A stretch of 64,000 nt of DNA from Spodoptera frugiperda (taxonomy: Eukaryota; Arthropoda; Insecta; Lepidoptera; Noctuidae): the NCBI RefSeq assembly GCF_023101765.2, contig NC_064216.1:2542001-2606000 (forward strand), read 5' to 3'. Of the stretch, positions 1 to 13,500 are shown in pieces. The notes beneath the pieces are model-generated. The model worked only from the letters and a program-made list of their open reading frames with translations, ran no database searches and was not told where the DNA came from. Both the position numbers and the translations under genes were made by a program. The first letter of the stretch is position 1. Each line of letters opens with the position of its first letter.

Positions 1-150
1 CTGGCTGTGGTGTAACGTGTCGCTGGTTCGATTCCCGCACGCAGCACGAACTCTTTGTGTGATCCACAAATTGTATGTTTGTAAACGCACCCACGACACA
101 GGAAAAAATCCTAATGTGCGGCAATGTTTAAAAAAAGTGCCGCATACTCA
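1..150 (+). repeat. tRNA-derived SINE, copy cut by window edge
   Basis: The left edge starts inside a tRNA-like head with a clear B box (GGTTCGATTCC near 26-36). A body follows with a TTTGTAAACGCACCCAC motif and an A-rich stretch near 130. The same body recurs near 47.94-48.18 kb and 55.1-55.26 kb, so this is an interspersed family and not a tRNA gene. The 5' part lies outside the window. Confidence 0.65.
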
Positions 151-819
151 CCCATGTGTCGAAGCATCGTGTAGGAGGTACCTACCTGAGTGTTAGCCAG
201 ATTATGACCATATATTATCCCGGTTCCGATTACCGGGTGGGTCAAAATTCCCGGGTGGGCTAAGTATCGTAGCTATTACACGGGACTGACAATTTAAACA
301 CGAAAGATATCAGTTACTAATCCTTAACACCCACCTAAAGTTTTTTACAAATTTTTATGTGTATAGTGTAGGTTTTATTTGCACCTTTGCATTTCTTCCA
401 AAAATATGTGTAATTTTCTTGGAAGCCCGGACTTCAAACACGGAAATTGATGGTGAGATCATTTAAATTCGATCCGAGACTTATGTCCATATGAGGGCTA
501 GAAACCCGTAGGTTTCGTAACAGGGTAAGTAGAGGCCGATAAGTAAGTGTTTCGCATGCAGGACACGTGCCACACGTGTGTGCGATACTCACACGATGCG
601 GGAACCAAGTTGGTTCCATTTGCGTATGATGAAATAAACGTCTGGTCGGTAGCATTTTATATTGTACAGAGAGAGAGAAACAGAGCATTTTTATATCTAA
701 AGGACATGTACTGTGTGCTTGTTTTGTTCGAGTGAGATGTGAGATAAAGGTTCTTCCAGGGTCGGTCAATCCGAATTGAAAACTTTGGCTTCTCGTCACA
801 GTCGCAGTCATTGTACCTA

Positions 820-920
820 TTAGGTTTTTTTTTATTGGAATAGGTGGCAAACGACCAAGCGAGTCACCTGATAGGAAGCGATCAGCGCCACCCACACCCG
901 CAAAACCAGAGGAATCAGTT
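820..920 (+). repeat. Degenerate copy of the CACCTGATGG interspersed family
   Basis: A diverged stretch begins with a T-run and continues with AAACGACCAAGCGAGTCACC, the GCCACCCA block and an ACCAGAGG block. Better copies lie at 19.97, 28.6, 29.8, 34.2 and 45.6 kb. It looks like a short interspersed element or a LINE 3' end common in moths. No coding content is seen. Confidence 0.5.
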
Positions 921-1679
921 AGGTAATTCTAGGTAATTCCAAAAGTATTTCTATGTTTGCAACTAACAGACTTAGGTGGTACTAATGCTTGTAGCATGCC
1001 TAGAGAAGTGTCGATACAAAGCAAATTTCAAATATTATTTTACCTAATAAAACAATTTTGTCTTACCGTACCCTTCATAGAAGGTATAAAAATAGGAAAC
1101 ACGAAGCCAATAACATCCTCTTTAACGAATCACATCAATCTTTACATTCAAAATGATGACACTTAAGCTATGAAATATGAATCACATACCTAAATGAGTA
1201 TACCCAATAAATCATTAATAATAGTTCATTTAAACAGATTTAATTCTATGCATATAGTTTAAAATGTGGTCCAATACAAATTCTTGCAGTCTGGTTGTCC
1301 TTGCGAGTTGACATTCTCATTAGGGAAGTTGATATGACTTCGTAATTTATTTAAAATCTTATGAATTAATTAACGAGTGATCTATATACGTAAGATAGCT
1401 TTATTTTTGGGTTCCATCTTAAATACCAGTAAGTGTAGGCTATAAACAGCTAGACGCATAAAAAACCTAGTGCTTAATTTAAATCTACACGTAAATATGA
1501 TAAAAAGCTAGTTCTCTAAATCTACACGTAAAACTGCGGTAAACATGTGACAGAATTTAATTAAATGAATCCGGAACAAAATTGTATATTTAGCTGTGGC
1601 TTAATAAATTTGGAACAAAGTAAAAGTTGTACATCTAATATATTCTTTCATAATAATACTCCTAACATCAAAGAACTAC

Positions 1680-1835
1680 CTGGATCTGTAGACTGCCTGG
1701 CGCGTAACAGGGGCTCCGGCTCGAAAAGCAGAAATAAGAACGGGATGGTTTTTAGTCAGATAGAGATTGAAACTCTCTCTCGCCTCGCACAAGGTGAGCG
1801 AAGTCATTAGAAGATTTTCCCCCTTAAAAAAAAAC
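1680..1835 (-). repeat. Interspersed repeat of the AAAACCACCCCGTTCC family
   Basis: On the minus strand this reads the same block (AAAACCACCCCGTTC variant, then TTTTCGAGCCGGAGCCCC) found at 24.04, 35.34, 47.5, 55.8 and 62.65 kb. The end near 1825 is an A-rich run. The short open frame over it (1565-1810) is repeat sequence and is not annotated as a gene. Confidence 0.6.
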
Positions 1836-1923
1836 ACCGAACGCCATATCTGAAAAAATCTTTCATTTCAATCCGGTTATCCAACTTAAGTGATCCCGAG
1901 TCCATAAGGACATTAAGGACCAA

Positions 1924-2030
1924 AAGTCATCATCATCATCATCATCATCATCAGCCTATAGCAGTCCACTGCTGGACATAGGCCTCCCCAATTGTTCGCC
2001 ACTTTGCTCTATCACTAGCGACTATCACTA
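1924..2030 (-). repeat. RTE-type LINE 3' end with (ATC)n tail
   Basis: A CAT trinucleotide run (about 1929-1951) leads into the block CCACTGCTGGACATAGGCCT. Read on the minus strand this is a LINE 3' end followed by a TGA microsatellite tail. Related ends lie at 41.65, 59.86 and 63.74 kb; the 59.86 kb copy still encodes a recognisable C-terminal LINE peptide. Confidence 0.6.
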
Positions 2031-2334
2031 CCAAAAGTCATGCTAAACATGATTAGAGAGAAATAGACCCAGTGCTCTCTTCATTGCAATTAATGTCCAC
2101 AAGACAGTGCAAAAATGAAATTTGTCCAAATAAATATTCTCATAACTGACACACATTAGACACGAGCTAGGTTTCTGTCTCACATAAAACTGTAAAGTTC
2201 TTTCTCATGTAAATAAGTAAAGTTTTCTCTCAGCGCATCTAATTCAGGTGTGTGAACACTAATACTGTGAATAGACACATTTGCTTCTAAAAGGACCGAG
2301 ATTTTTGGTCTTTTGGTACACCTATTAATTTATT

Positions 2335-2480
2335 GTGTAAGTGTTGGGAGTTCAGCTATGAGAACAGCTAAGGAGTGGAATTCCTCGCCAGAGTCCATGT
2401 TTTTAGAATGGTGTATCCTTGAGTGTCTTCAAGTCCTGACTGAATAGGATGCATGTGAATAGGATGCTCAATACTCCATC
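2335..2480 (+). pseudogene. Decayed 3' fragment of a CR1/jockey-like LINE
   Basis: The stretch encodes a broken version of the C-terminal tail of the complete LINE ORF at 49.6-52.5 kb: a TAKEWNS-like block, then PES, then a GVFK-like block, with frame breaks between. It is a 5'-truncated, mutated insertion of the same or a sister family. Nothing functional remains. Confidence 0.55.
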
Positions 2481-4440
2481 ATAAAACAAATTATTTAAGA
2501 ACCACGTCCATGATACTTACGCTCGGTCAACATAACAGTCATGTTGTTTTAACACGATAATAAGCAACTCTTTCATTCACAGTTCAACGTGGAAATCGTC
2601 CGGAGAAATTTCGTAATTACCTAACGATTTTCTAATGCGTACACGCAGGTATAGCGCGGGTGTATAGATAACCTAAAATGACCTCGATTGTACAATGCTC
2701 TTGTGATGTCGTAATGTTCACAAGAGTACAACTAATTAATTAACAGATACATATCAAATTGGGGTAGTTGGAGGTTTTATATTAAGAATTTAGAATAAAC
2801 TTCGTAAACTTGTAACAGGTTACTATGACTATGTAGATTTTAAAGTTTATTTAATTAGAGATCAATGCTATGCGTACCAATGTTTTAGTAAGTAATTGTA
2901 TACTTACTGCCGTACTTAGAGTTATTTAATGATTACTTGAACTATTCTTTAGTAACAATTTGTTCCGAAAACAATTGCGGACTGGGTTAAGTAACTAGCT
3001 CGAACTAGCAGCCTAAAAATTAACTTATGAAATTGATAATTCTTATCTTGAGCTTTGGAGGTCTTCAGATAACCATAGAGTTGGTAAACGGGTCAACTCT
3101 TGTGAAATTGTGGACTCCATAATTATAGTCTACTCCTTATCTTATCCAACAATGTAACTTGGCACTGGTTGGTTAGTTCACGAAGGAGTAAGTAGATGTT
3201 TTATCGTATCTTCTCATTCGGTCCTTGTATCCTTGTTCTTCATAGAACCATAGTACCTTACACTCTTGACTCCTAGTCAGCTGTTGCATAATTGCTACCA
3301 TCTGACCCACATAAATCTATGACCAGACCTGACTTATGAGGTCTATCTCAATTCTTCTACCTTCTGGCTTTTGGTATACGAAGCAGAATAATATGATTCC
3401 TTGAATGAAGAATTTGACATAATATTTAGCGGAGACCGTCAAAAAGTTCTAACGTAAAACACCTTCACACCGTTTAGAGATTCGGATCTGACTTGCAAAG
3501 TACACAAAAAGGACATTGAGGCATGAAATAACTTATACAGCTTATCGTACGAGTGACCTAGACACTGAACGAGCTCTCATACCTAATATGTTCATTGGTT
3601 AGCAGTCATGAGTCACCAGAATACTTAAAGCGAAGGAGATACTTCTTTAATTCAATAATATACCTTTTTATTAAAACCACTAATTTTGCCAATTCATTAA
3701 TTCAATAGGTCCTTTTAAGGATATCAGTCATAATACGTCCATTTGGTGAACATAGGCTTACTCCCAACGTTTACCAGATCTTAGACCGGTTTTGGAATAA
3801 GACGTGGGAGAATATGGCTCATTGAAAGTAACTTTTATTCCCTATTTAGGTTAGCGTGATGGTAGATATTATGCTGGTCTTTGGGTTAATAAGGGATTAA
3901 TAACACATCAAGTATTGCAAGAATTGTATCTTAAAATTGAGCTCTAAAGTCAAAGGGATATTTGGTATTCGTCTCTATTTTTATAGGTCTCCCCAAAATG
4001 ATATCTTCTAGTAAACTGAATACCTGAGCCTTGCAGATGTTGCTATATTAACTTGTAAGTTTATATCTCCCTTGACTCGTTCGAAACTTGGTTTGTAAGT
4101 TTCAAACCAGTGAGACAACTGTGCAGAGAGCAGGGCCACGAAAGGCTAGCACAAAATAAAGCTGCAAGTTTATCAAAGTGTTCAGCTCATATACCGTATT
4201 AATTAGGTAGGGAACTCACCATGTGGTGTGTCAAGTTCACTTCGTATGTAAATTAAATATCACAAGTTTGTTACTCATATCATGAATATATGACGGCATA
4301 TGGTAAGCGGCTCAAAGGACCAGAACATGTGCTTCTAGTCTTTCTCCCGGGGGTGAAACAGTTCTTTGTTTACCATGCAAGGCGTAAGAATTGTGGCGGC
4401 CGTAAAAAAGTGGATCATGTTCGACCGGACCCGAGTAGAA
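2481..4440. other. Intergenic sequence upstream of the inferred promoter
   Basis: About 2 kb of AT-rich sequence. I see no long open frame, no repeat shared with the rest of the window and no RNA gene. It lies directly upstream of the predicted promoter of the secreted-protein gene and could contain regulatory sites. One AAGGACCA word lies at 4315-4322. Confidence 0.4.
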
Positions 4441-4459
4441 AGTGAAACCGCTCCGTACG

Positions 4460-4505
4460 GATACTTTATAAATTGTAGCAACGACGGTAGCGAGCTCAGT
4501 CGAGG
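4460..4505 (+). promoter_or_regulatory. TATA plus initiator core promoter of the secreted-protein gene
   Basis: TATAAA lies at 4467-4472 and an arthropod-type initiator TCAGT at 4496-4500. If the A at 4498 is +1, the TATA box starts at -31, the classical spacing. The first ATG downstream (4549-4551) is followed at once by GTCAGT, a usable splice donor that the CAP-Gly gene in this window also uses twice. The surroundings (4380-4540) are more GC-rich than the flanks. The promoter is inferred from motifs and from fit to exon 2. Confidence 0.6.
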
Positions 4506-7500
4506 CGCACGCGTCGTGCCGCGTCAGTCACGCCATCTCTGGACGAAAATGGTCAGTTTCAATTTACTTTCGATTTGTTTCATAGTGTTTGTTTTTATTA
4601 TAATTTATAAGACATAATATCTATTATATTAATATAGTGTATTAATTATATGTAGTGTTAATATAGTGTACATAATTTTAGTGTTCTAGTGAAAGTATTT
4701 TATTATTTATTCTTTTTATTTATACTATTATACAACGTATTACGGTAGTATTTATTTTATTATACCGGCTTCTTATTTTTGTGACTGCATGCTTTCAAAT
4801 TAATATTTATTTATTGAAAAAAGAAATCTATATTTGTCTTTTAGCAATATTATTTTTAGAACAAATAATTTATGATTCAGAGCTTTCTTAAATGTTAATC
4901 CTGATGTTAAATTACTTTTTATTTATCTTACTTAAATCTAAAAGTTTAACCGCTTATCATAAAGTTAATAGAGCATTAACCGACCGAAATACTGATAATG
5001 GCAGTGTTCTCATTTAAGTTACAGTTTACACAACTGAACAAGTTTGCTCCATTTACGAAACCAATTATATTGTTTGCATTTTTAACTTGTAGATGTAGAT
5101 AAGTACTTTAAAAAAAATATTTATCTACACAGGCACTTGTGCAATGGCCCATAAAATTGTTGCTTTAGCTTATCATTTATTTTGTATCTATCTAATTAAA
5201 TATATCATGGAACCTACTAAAGTTTGAGTATCTAAAACTTTGACATTAATTTTGGTCCTTTTATACAAAAGCCCATAAAACAATATGATATAATTTTTGG
5301 TCCTTTCATACGAAAACCCATAAAACAATATGATATTGGAATATGATTTATTTATTTTCGTATCTAGGTACAGGACATACTGTATCGCAAACATTAACGT
5401 TAATTTTATTTATTAAGAAAATGTCAGTGTGGTCTCTAAATATAACTTATCTGTGTTAATTGCATATCTAGCACTTTGTTCTCAAAACTCATAAAATATC
5501 AATGACCAATCTAGTTAGTCTCATAGTTAGTTAAGTCATTTTGTTTAGTAACATAATAAAATAGTAAAAATTAAAAGATCGCGTGTATGTATGTATTGTA
5601 TTGCCTTACAAAACAATTTTATTGCTTAGCAACACACATAACTAGGTACATATCAAATGCTGTAAGGCCTTTGGAACCTTTCATTCACACAATACTTTCA
5701 TAAATTACCAAATGTATAGAACACGGAACAATACTATAACTTATTTATAGAATCGAACGCTATAGAATATCTACGAAACTCTACCAAGGAAGTAGGTACT
5801 TACTTATATGTATAGCAGTGCACTTTAAAAAAAAAAGTTGCAACTCACGCCAATCAACTTTTTCTTACACAACCTTGATACAGCAAACTTGTTATGCTGA
5901 CAGTGGAAACGGTCATAATCTGTTATTTGAAATTACAAAGCAAAAAGTACATGAATTGACATTGAGAAACCTTTCACCCGCGGAAATATCGAAGGCAATC
6001 GGGGTGGGGCACTTAGTCAGGCGGAACATTAATAAAATCTTACTTTATTACTATTAGGTATTATATGACTGTCTCGTTGATCAAGTGGTCGCAAGTGCGA
6101 CTGCCGGACAAGAGGTTTCGGGTTTGATTCCCGGGTCGGACAAAATATGACTGGCCTATTTTCGAATTTTCGAAAATATCTCAGTAGTAGCACGAAGTCT
6201 TTAAATGTACCCAGTATATGGCAATAGGCTCACCCCCTGTTACATGAAACTTATAATACAAATAGTAGGTTGTACATTATATAGCGGCATTATGTGTCGT
6301 AATGTGCACTTCTGCCTACCCTTTCGGGGATAAAAGGCGTGACGTTGCATTATTTATTATAGTCATCTGTATACTTAGGTACAGTTTTTTTCTATGTAAA
6401 CATGGTAATAGCATGTATTGTTTATTGATGGTTATTCTAACCTTCGAGGTTATTATCGGTCATATCAATCAATCATGTGGTTGACAGTAAATTATGAAAA
6501 ATTATCATCTGAACTAAAGGATCAAAAAAAACTTTTGAGTAATTTTTTTCGATGTAAGAAATACTAAGCACTTATTTATTTAGTTTTTTGTGTAAGTTTC
6601 TGACGTTCTAATTTATTTTGATTTGGTGTAAAATTCTGTCGTTCTGGGTAATTTAGAGCCGCAAAAAAATCACGGAAGTCTTTAAGAAAGACCTCAAAAT
6701 ACAATATTGTCACTTTCGAAAAACTACTTTCCCACGCCGTAAAAACAAGTAAAGTACACAATTTCCGGCCAAAATAAATATGATTATTGTTCAAACCGTT
6801 AAACAGAATAACAATAGAGGTTGCAAATATAACGAAAAAATCGATTACCTATCGAGTCCGAAAGAAAGTAAAAAGTCGATTTTCTTTTAATCGATTGCAA
6901 TCGGTGTAAAACGGTTGTGTAATTGATACAGACTGGTTCATAAAGCCATGAAATCGTATTTACTCTACTTTCTAATTGTAATTCGGACGCAACAGCTGTT
7001 ATTAGGCTCATTAGCTTGACTTTGAAATGAGTACGATTGAAAAAAAACTGATCGATTTCGATTTAAATGAACCTGATCTAATTGCCGCTCATTATTTTTA
7101 AGTAAAGAATGGGATCATTGTAGAACTTTTGTAAAATAAGAGAATATTCTAGAATTTGTTTATATCTTGACACATCAAGGCAAGTTCTAATGAAGACCGA
7201 TGCTGTTCTTAGAGCCTAAAGCTATTTATCCGAAATAAATCCAAATGACTTCGTTTCACAAACCTCACAACTGACCTACCAGCCTACAAGTCCATTAACT
7301 TGTTACTTCATAGAACAAAAACACGCTGAGTTACAAACTTACGTAACAGATAAGTTTTTAAAAGTAATTAAAAATTCAAAACAAAATTCACAAAAACTTC
7401 ATGCTATTTTGGCAACGACAACGAATGAAGCATGAAAACGTTTGGTTATGTAACAAAATTTCGCTGTCCGTCGCACAAAGTAATTTGAAAGTAAATCGTG

Positions 7501-10500
7501 AGTACCGCGAGACGTGTTAATAAGACAGAACGGAAACTTCCTGCAAAGAATTAAATGCATAGGTAATAAGTTTAGAGAAATCAACAAAAACAAGTTCAAC
7601 AGCTGCATATCTATTAGTCAGTCGCAATCACAACCATGTTAGCAACTCCTTTATCTCCTAAATACGTAATGCATATCCGTTATGAAGTTACGATTCGATT
7701 CGTAATCTTTGTTAAACCGTTTCTCGGAAAGACCATTGTTAAACACAACAACCACAAATAAACAAACGTAATTTCCTAGCAAGTAGGAACAAATAGAGTG
7801 CCTTACAATACAAATATTTGGCATTTCTTTACGGACATACGGAGAGTTGAAAGTGAAAAGAATTTATTCTTGGACTGATAACATCACTGTTTTGAAATAT
7901 GATTGTCGAGAACGTCAGATGGACTCAATGATAAGTTTTGTTAAACAGGGCAGACAGCGACCACGCAATGTCAATTTATAACATAATAAAGGAACATTAT
8001 TATAATTTATAATGAATGGTTGAATAGCTTATTGTACCTAAGTACTTTATAGACGTTTTGCGGCTTTGTAGGCATTAAAATAATTTGATGATAACATTAG
8101 CAGAAAGGACCAATTTTAAATTGTGTAAAGAGCATTTTGGTCCTTTGAGCCAAATGTGGTCCTAATTGTGGCTTTCTAAAACACTTAATAGCAAATATAG
8201 TATTAAGTAGGCAACATTTATGTGCATTTGTGTGAAGTAGCATGAAATGAAACAAAAAGTGAAATCCAACATAAAAAAATAAAGGAATTAGATACTAGAA
8301 CATTAAGTAAAACAACGTTCAGCCTTGTCCTACAGATTATTGCGCATTCACGAATTCAGCCAAGCATTGTTACGACTTAGTACAATGTGTGAAATTTTTT
8401 AACAACAAAACATGCGAAGATTCTCAGGCGTGCAATAAATGTTGCATTGTTTGTCGCTTAGGTGTCAAAATGGCGCCCCGTCATTATAAACTACTTAATT
8501 ACCTTGGGACCTGTGAAAATCATATTATATTGTTGAATTATGAGTACAAACTTTAGTCTACTTTTAAGATGATATTTTCAAAGAATATTGTTTTTGCTAG
8601 TTACATCGTCTCCGCCTGTCGCATGATACTTATTTCTTACGTATATTATGCCTTACCCTTTTAATAATCGAAAGGCGCAATACTGATTATTTTCTGTAAT
8701 TTCAAGTTAATCATAATGCCAATTCCTAACTAAAACTTACATTAATCTTTGTTATTGATGTAATTAATCACATACGTAAGCGCAGGATAATTGCGGAAGG
8801 ACTTTCACCGTTGATTAAATTCCTTACCATAAGCAAACACAGACTGCTGCAGTGTTTTAAAAGGTGATAAAATACTGAATTTACATATGGCTGGCGTGGT
8901 GACATTTCAATTGACATAAACTGGTCATTGAAAACATTTTGTCGCCAGTCGGTAAGGTCAGCTCTATATAAGGCAATTTCAAGGTCCAAATGGAAAGTCT
9001 GAGTGGGCTTATATTTCCACTTACTGTGGTAACTAGTATTTAATTTAATTGACAACTTACACCCACTAACTGCCTACACAGGTCGGAATAGATATTACGA
9101 AATTACCATAATTCAAAGTGGAGGTAGATAAATCTGTAAATGACTGTTTGTAGTTGATTCGAGTGGGATTTGCGAACTGTGACTCATGCACAAGTCTTTA
9201 CATTTAAGTGATGGATAACTTGCTCAGATTTTGTACTACACAATGCTTCGTATAAGTGAACGTCAAGTATACATTATGACACTTTAACAGAATGGCTTAC
9301 ATGACTAATAGACCTGCAGCATCTTCAAACTAGGTTAACGATAATCCTACGTGCCATGGTTTGTCAATGCAAAGTATTCATTTGTTTTCCAATAGCAATC
9401 ATCGATTTTGCATGCTACGTAGGTAAGAATGTATCTCGTGAAGTCATTGGGCCAATGGGCCAGGCGTTTGCTGCAATCGTGTAATTTGATAGATGTCTGT
9501 GTCTATATGTCTCAATAATTATTGGAGATTGTTTTACTTGAGCTATTGATTACTTCCCGTGTGTCATGTCGACATTAGATTTTTACTTGATATGTTCATA
9601 AAAGGGACTTGAGAAACTTCTAGAGGGATTTCAAACAGGGAATGTTTCAGACACTTCAAAAAGGGCATTATCTATTTAAGATGTAGGTTGGATTTTTCTC
9701 TGATTTCGCCAACGATTTCCCAGCCCCAAGCAGACAATTATAAAACTCGCAAAAACCTTTCGATATAATCTTTTTCTCATTAATTGTTTGACGTTTCGAC
9801 ACTGAAAGCTTTCGTGTAAAACAATGAACTCTGCGGTCCAGCGCGCATGTCTCTGGTTGCGCAACTCGGGCGGGCTCCAATTACTACCGTTACGCAAGCG
9901 CCGCTAAACGTTAACTTACTGGCAATTCCCTTATTGCATGCCGTGTCTCTGTGAGGCAATGTGGGTAGAGTAACATATTTGTAACATATCGTGATCGCTG
10001 CGGATATCTTTAGATGGTTTGTGAGCCTTTTAAGGTAACGAGTTGAATGATGATACCAAATAAGGAGTCAGAATTCCGCTTACCTAAACACAGTTTTATG
10101 ATTTTATCGGTTAAAATGCTGACAGCGTGAATTTATAAGATATACTGATTTTATACGACTTAAGGTGGTCTATTCAGTTCACAACACAGGCAATAGCAAT
10201 TCTTCCTTAATACTTATTCGCATTCCGTTCAACAGAAGTCTATCTATGTACACATACACATACAATCGTAACTGTCATTGACTTTCATAGATAACCGCAA
10301 AGAGAAAGTCAAACACACTACTCGGTACTAGGGAACACAGTGGCTCTTAATGCATAATTTACAGTGACAAACATTACCTAACTTTGACGACATAGTGGTT
10401 TTATTACGTAGTGTTACTAACTACATTATAATCTCTCTTAGGCGCATTATGGCGGCTTAATCTGTGCATAATTTGTCGGTTCTTGTTTATGAAATAGGCT

Positions 10501-13500
10501 TTAAGATAAAGACATTTAGACTGCCTCGTTGGCCGAGTGGTTGCAAGTGCGACTGCCGGGCAAGGGGTCTCGGGTTCGATTCCCGGGTCGGGCGAAGTAT
10601 TACTAGGCTTTTTTCGGTTTTTCGAAAATTTCTCAGTAGTAGCACGGAGTCTGGAAATGTGCCCGGTATATGGCAATAGGCTCACCACCTATTACATGGG
10701 ACTTATAACATTAATTGTGAAAAGTGGGTGTACACAGTGGCATTACGTGCAATAACGTGCACCTCTGCCTACCCCATGGGGGATTAAAGGCGTGACGATA
10801 TGTATGTATGTACATTTAGATCTCTATAAGTTATAGTGCCTAGAGTAGTGTTAGGCAAATTTATAGTTTGAAGTGTAATCAAATTGTTAATGCACTAATT
10901 AATCTTAAATAAATACTAATTTGGTACCTAATTATATTCATATCTAGTATCTATTTAATGTCTAGATAATCGTTGCAAAAATGAAACTTAGTTTTTTAAT
11001 TCTTAATTATTGAGTGAGTAATTAATCGTAGATAATAAAATGAACATCCGTTAAAGTAGTAATTTAGATAGCAATAAAATTAATTTATTACTTAACTATG
11101 CAGTTATTACAATGATTGATTTCTGGCTTAAAACTTCATCGGCTCGAAGGACCAAGTTTGTTACTAATCTGGTCCTTATACCCAATAGTTCACAATCATA
11201 TACTAAAATATCACCTGAGAGAATAAAGCAAGCTAGGTTTACCTCGCAGATACTCACCTTGCACAACATCAACATTTGAAATAGTTTCGTAAATCATTTA
11301 CAAGGAACCGGTCTAAATATATATTTACGTTGAAAGACACTGACAAACCGACCCACATACATATTAGCTTTTTTTGAGAAAGAAAATAAACAACAACTTC
11401 TGAACTAAATCTTTAAGAGCAGCTTTCATCAACTGCCACGTCTCGAGAGTTCAAAAATAAACTTTTCACCGGTAAATAATATCGTTACTACATTAGTAGG
11501 AGTTCTTTGAATACCAAGTGCTATTATTGAGTCATTTGGATTTAAGCAGTTATCTCTAACACAGTCTGATGACTGCTACTACTGTAGATCTACTGAATCT
11601 ACTGATAGAAAAAAGTCTTTACAAACATTAAAAATGTAACTTAAAATACTTTAGTAGGTCATAATTAAGATTTAACACATTGAACGCCGTAGTGGTCACC
11701 GGTGACCGACGTTAGCGGAGGATTTGCCTTCAACAGTTTTCTATTGGCAGTCAAAGACTTAAAATTCGAATATTAACGTTATTTTTCTTTACAGCATACA
11801 CTAATCCTGGCTGCTTTGGCTGCCGTAGCGACGGCGATGCCATCCTACATCGCGGTGCCCGCGGATCAGATCGCGTTCGTGGATCTGTCTGCGTTGCGTG
11901 TGCGTCGCGTGCCACGACAGACCCTGTCCCCACCACCGCCGCCACCCCAGTTGCCACTACCACAGCTCCCGCAAGCGTTCTATGAACAGGAGTACCCTAC
12001 TACTTTGCAGCAGTATCAGCAACAGCGTAAGTGGAGACTATTCTTTATTTTCATTGTATACTCAAATTTGGTTATCTGCTTTGAATGAAAATACTGAGAA
12101 CCTTATAGAGGTATACCAGTACAATGTGCCACTTACCATTGCACTGTTTCTGCCTTTGTATGGGATTGTTCGAAATCAATTTTTTCACCTATTCATAACT
12201 TTAGCTTTTACTTTAATCATTGATCCCCCTCTTATAGCGTGACTACTTACATAACATGGTCGAATAAAGGGATTGTACACGTACCAGATCATTATCACTT
12301 GCAATCATTACACATCTTGCAACTACTCCGATTTTATCTTAACTCTGAGCAAATTTAATATCTGTAGTAATTGGATCAGGTAGTTTCACTGGTCGAGAGG
12401 AAATCGCAGCCATTGCACACAGGAAGGAAACGTATATATTATCCACGGTTGACTTTTATCGCTTATATTGTGTGGTTATTATAAAAGAAACTTCTTGTAG
12501 TGGACGTGAGATAATCATTAATACCAAACCTAATTGCTTTTAAAAATTGATGGGTGATTATTTAATTGTTTGTTACTTATTTCGTCCATCGATTTTGCCA
12601 TCACCAATGATGTAATCATGGGATTCGAATTCGCACATTCCATTCTACACTATCACATGGAATTCACAAAATTCTTTTCAATCGGGCATCTCCTACAATA
12701 CAATTCTTAAATTCGCATGGTATATCGTATTTGACGAATCATTGTCTGCTATAAAATGGATCTGTGATGCCGATTCATACGCCCATCAATCAAGCTTAGC
12801 CAGACATCACTTTCACTTGAGAACAAAGGATAAACTGCTTTCTATGCAACTAGGTACCTACGTTACTTGTTTTACATTCAATGGGATTGCATCCATTCAC
12901 TGAGCGAGACCAATCACTTAAGACTTAGAAGTACGTGCAAAGCTAGAATCTTTTAAAATCGACTTATCTTAAATCTTGCTAAAAATTTCTTTTCGTGTTC
13001 CAAAATGATTTTTTGATTATCTTGTAATTTTTCTACTTTCGTTTTTTTTTCTACGGTCGTTTTCTCGAAGCGTGGGTTTGTTATAAATGGTTTGAATACT
13101 TAAGTGTCTCGGTACAACAGTAATGTTGCAATTCTTGCAGCTATTCGGAGCTATCCGTGCTTCGGTACGCCAACGCCGGCGCGCGCCGTTGCTCAAATTA
13201 AGTTCGGTCACGCACGCTTAATCCGATGATTGCGCCGGTTTGTGCATACTAAAAAAAACTATTACCATCTATTTCGTAAACTGTATTATGCATGCGAGTG
13301 CACATTTCCTCCAGCTCGAGTTTTGAAATGTTCACATTAGCGTTGGCCGTGAGAATTTGCTCATTAACTTGCAAATCTAGATAAAGTTAAAAATATACTC
13401 GGCATTTTTTATTATTACTGACTTTTTGAATAAGTTTATGGTCATCTGTTATTTGTTGCGCAATCGACACACTTATGAATAAAGTGTTTTAAAATATCAG

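Noticed and set aside
434..895. Minus-strand frame of 153 codons near the left edge
   Set aside because: It has no recognisable domain or splice context, and its start overlaps a diverged interspersed repeat. Treated as chance.
1925..1955. CRISPR-like or regulatory repeat array from the CAT trinucleotide run
   Set aside because: It is a simple microsatellite forming the tail of a LINE 3' end, without spacers.
10520..10600. Possible tRNA gene
   Set aside because: A and B boxes are present, but the sequence continues into a conserved SINE body with several copies in the window, and no anticodon stem could be placed with confidence.
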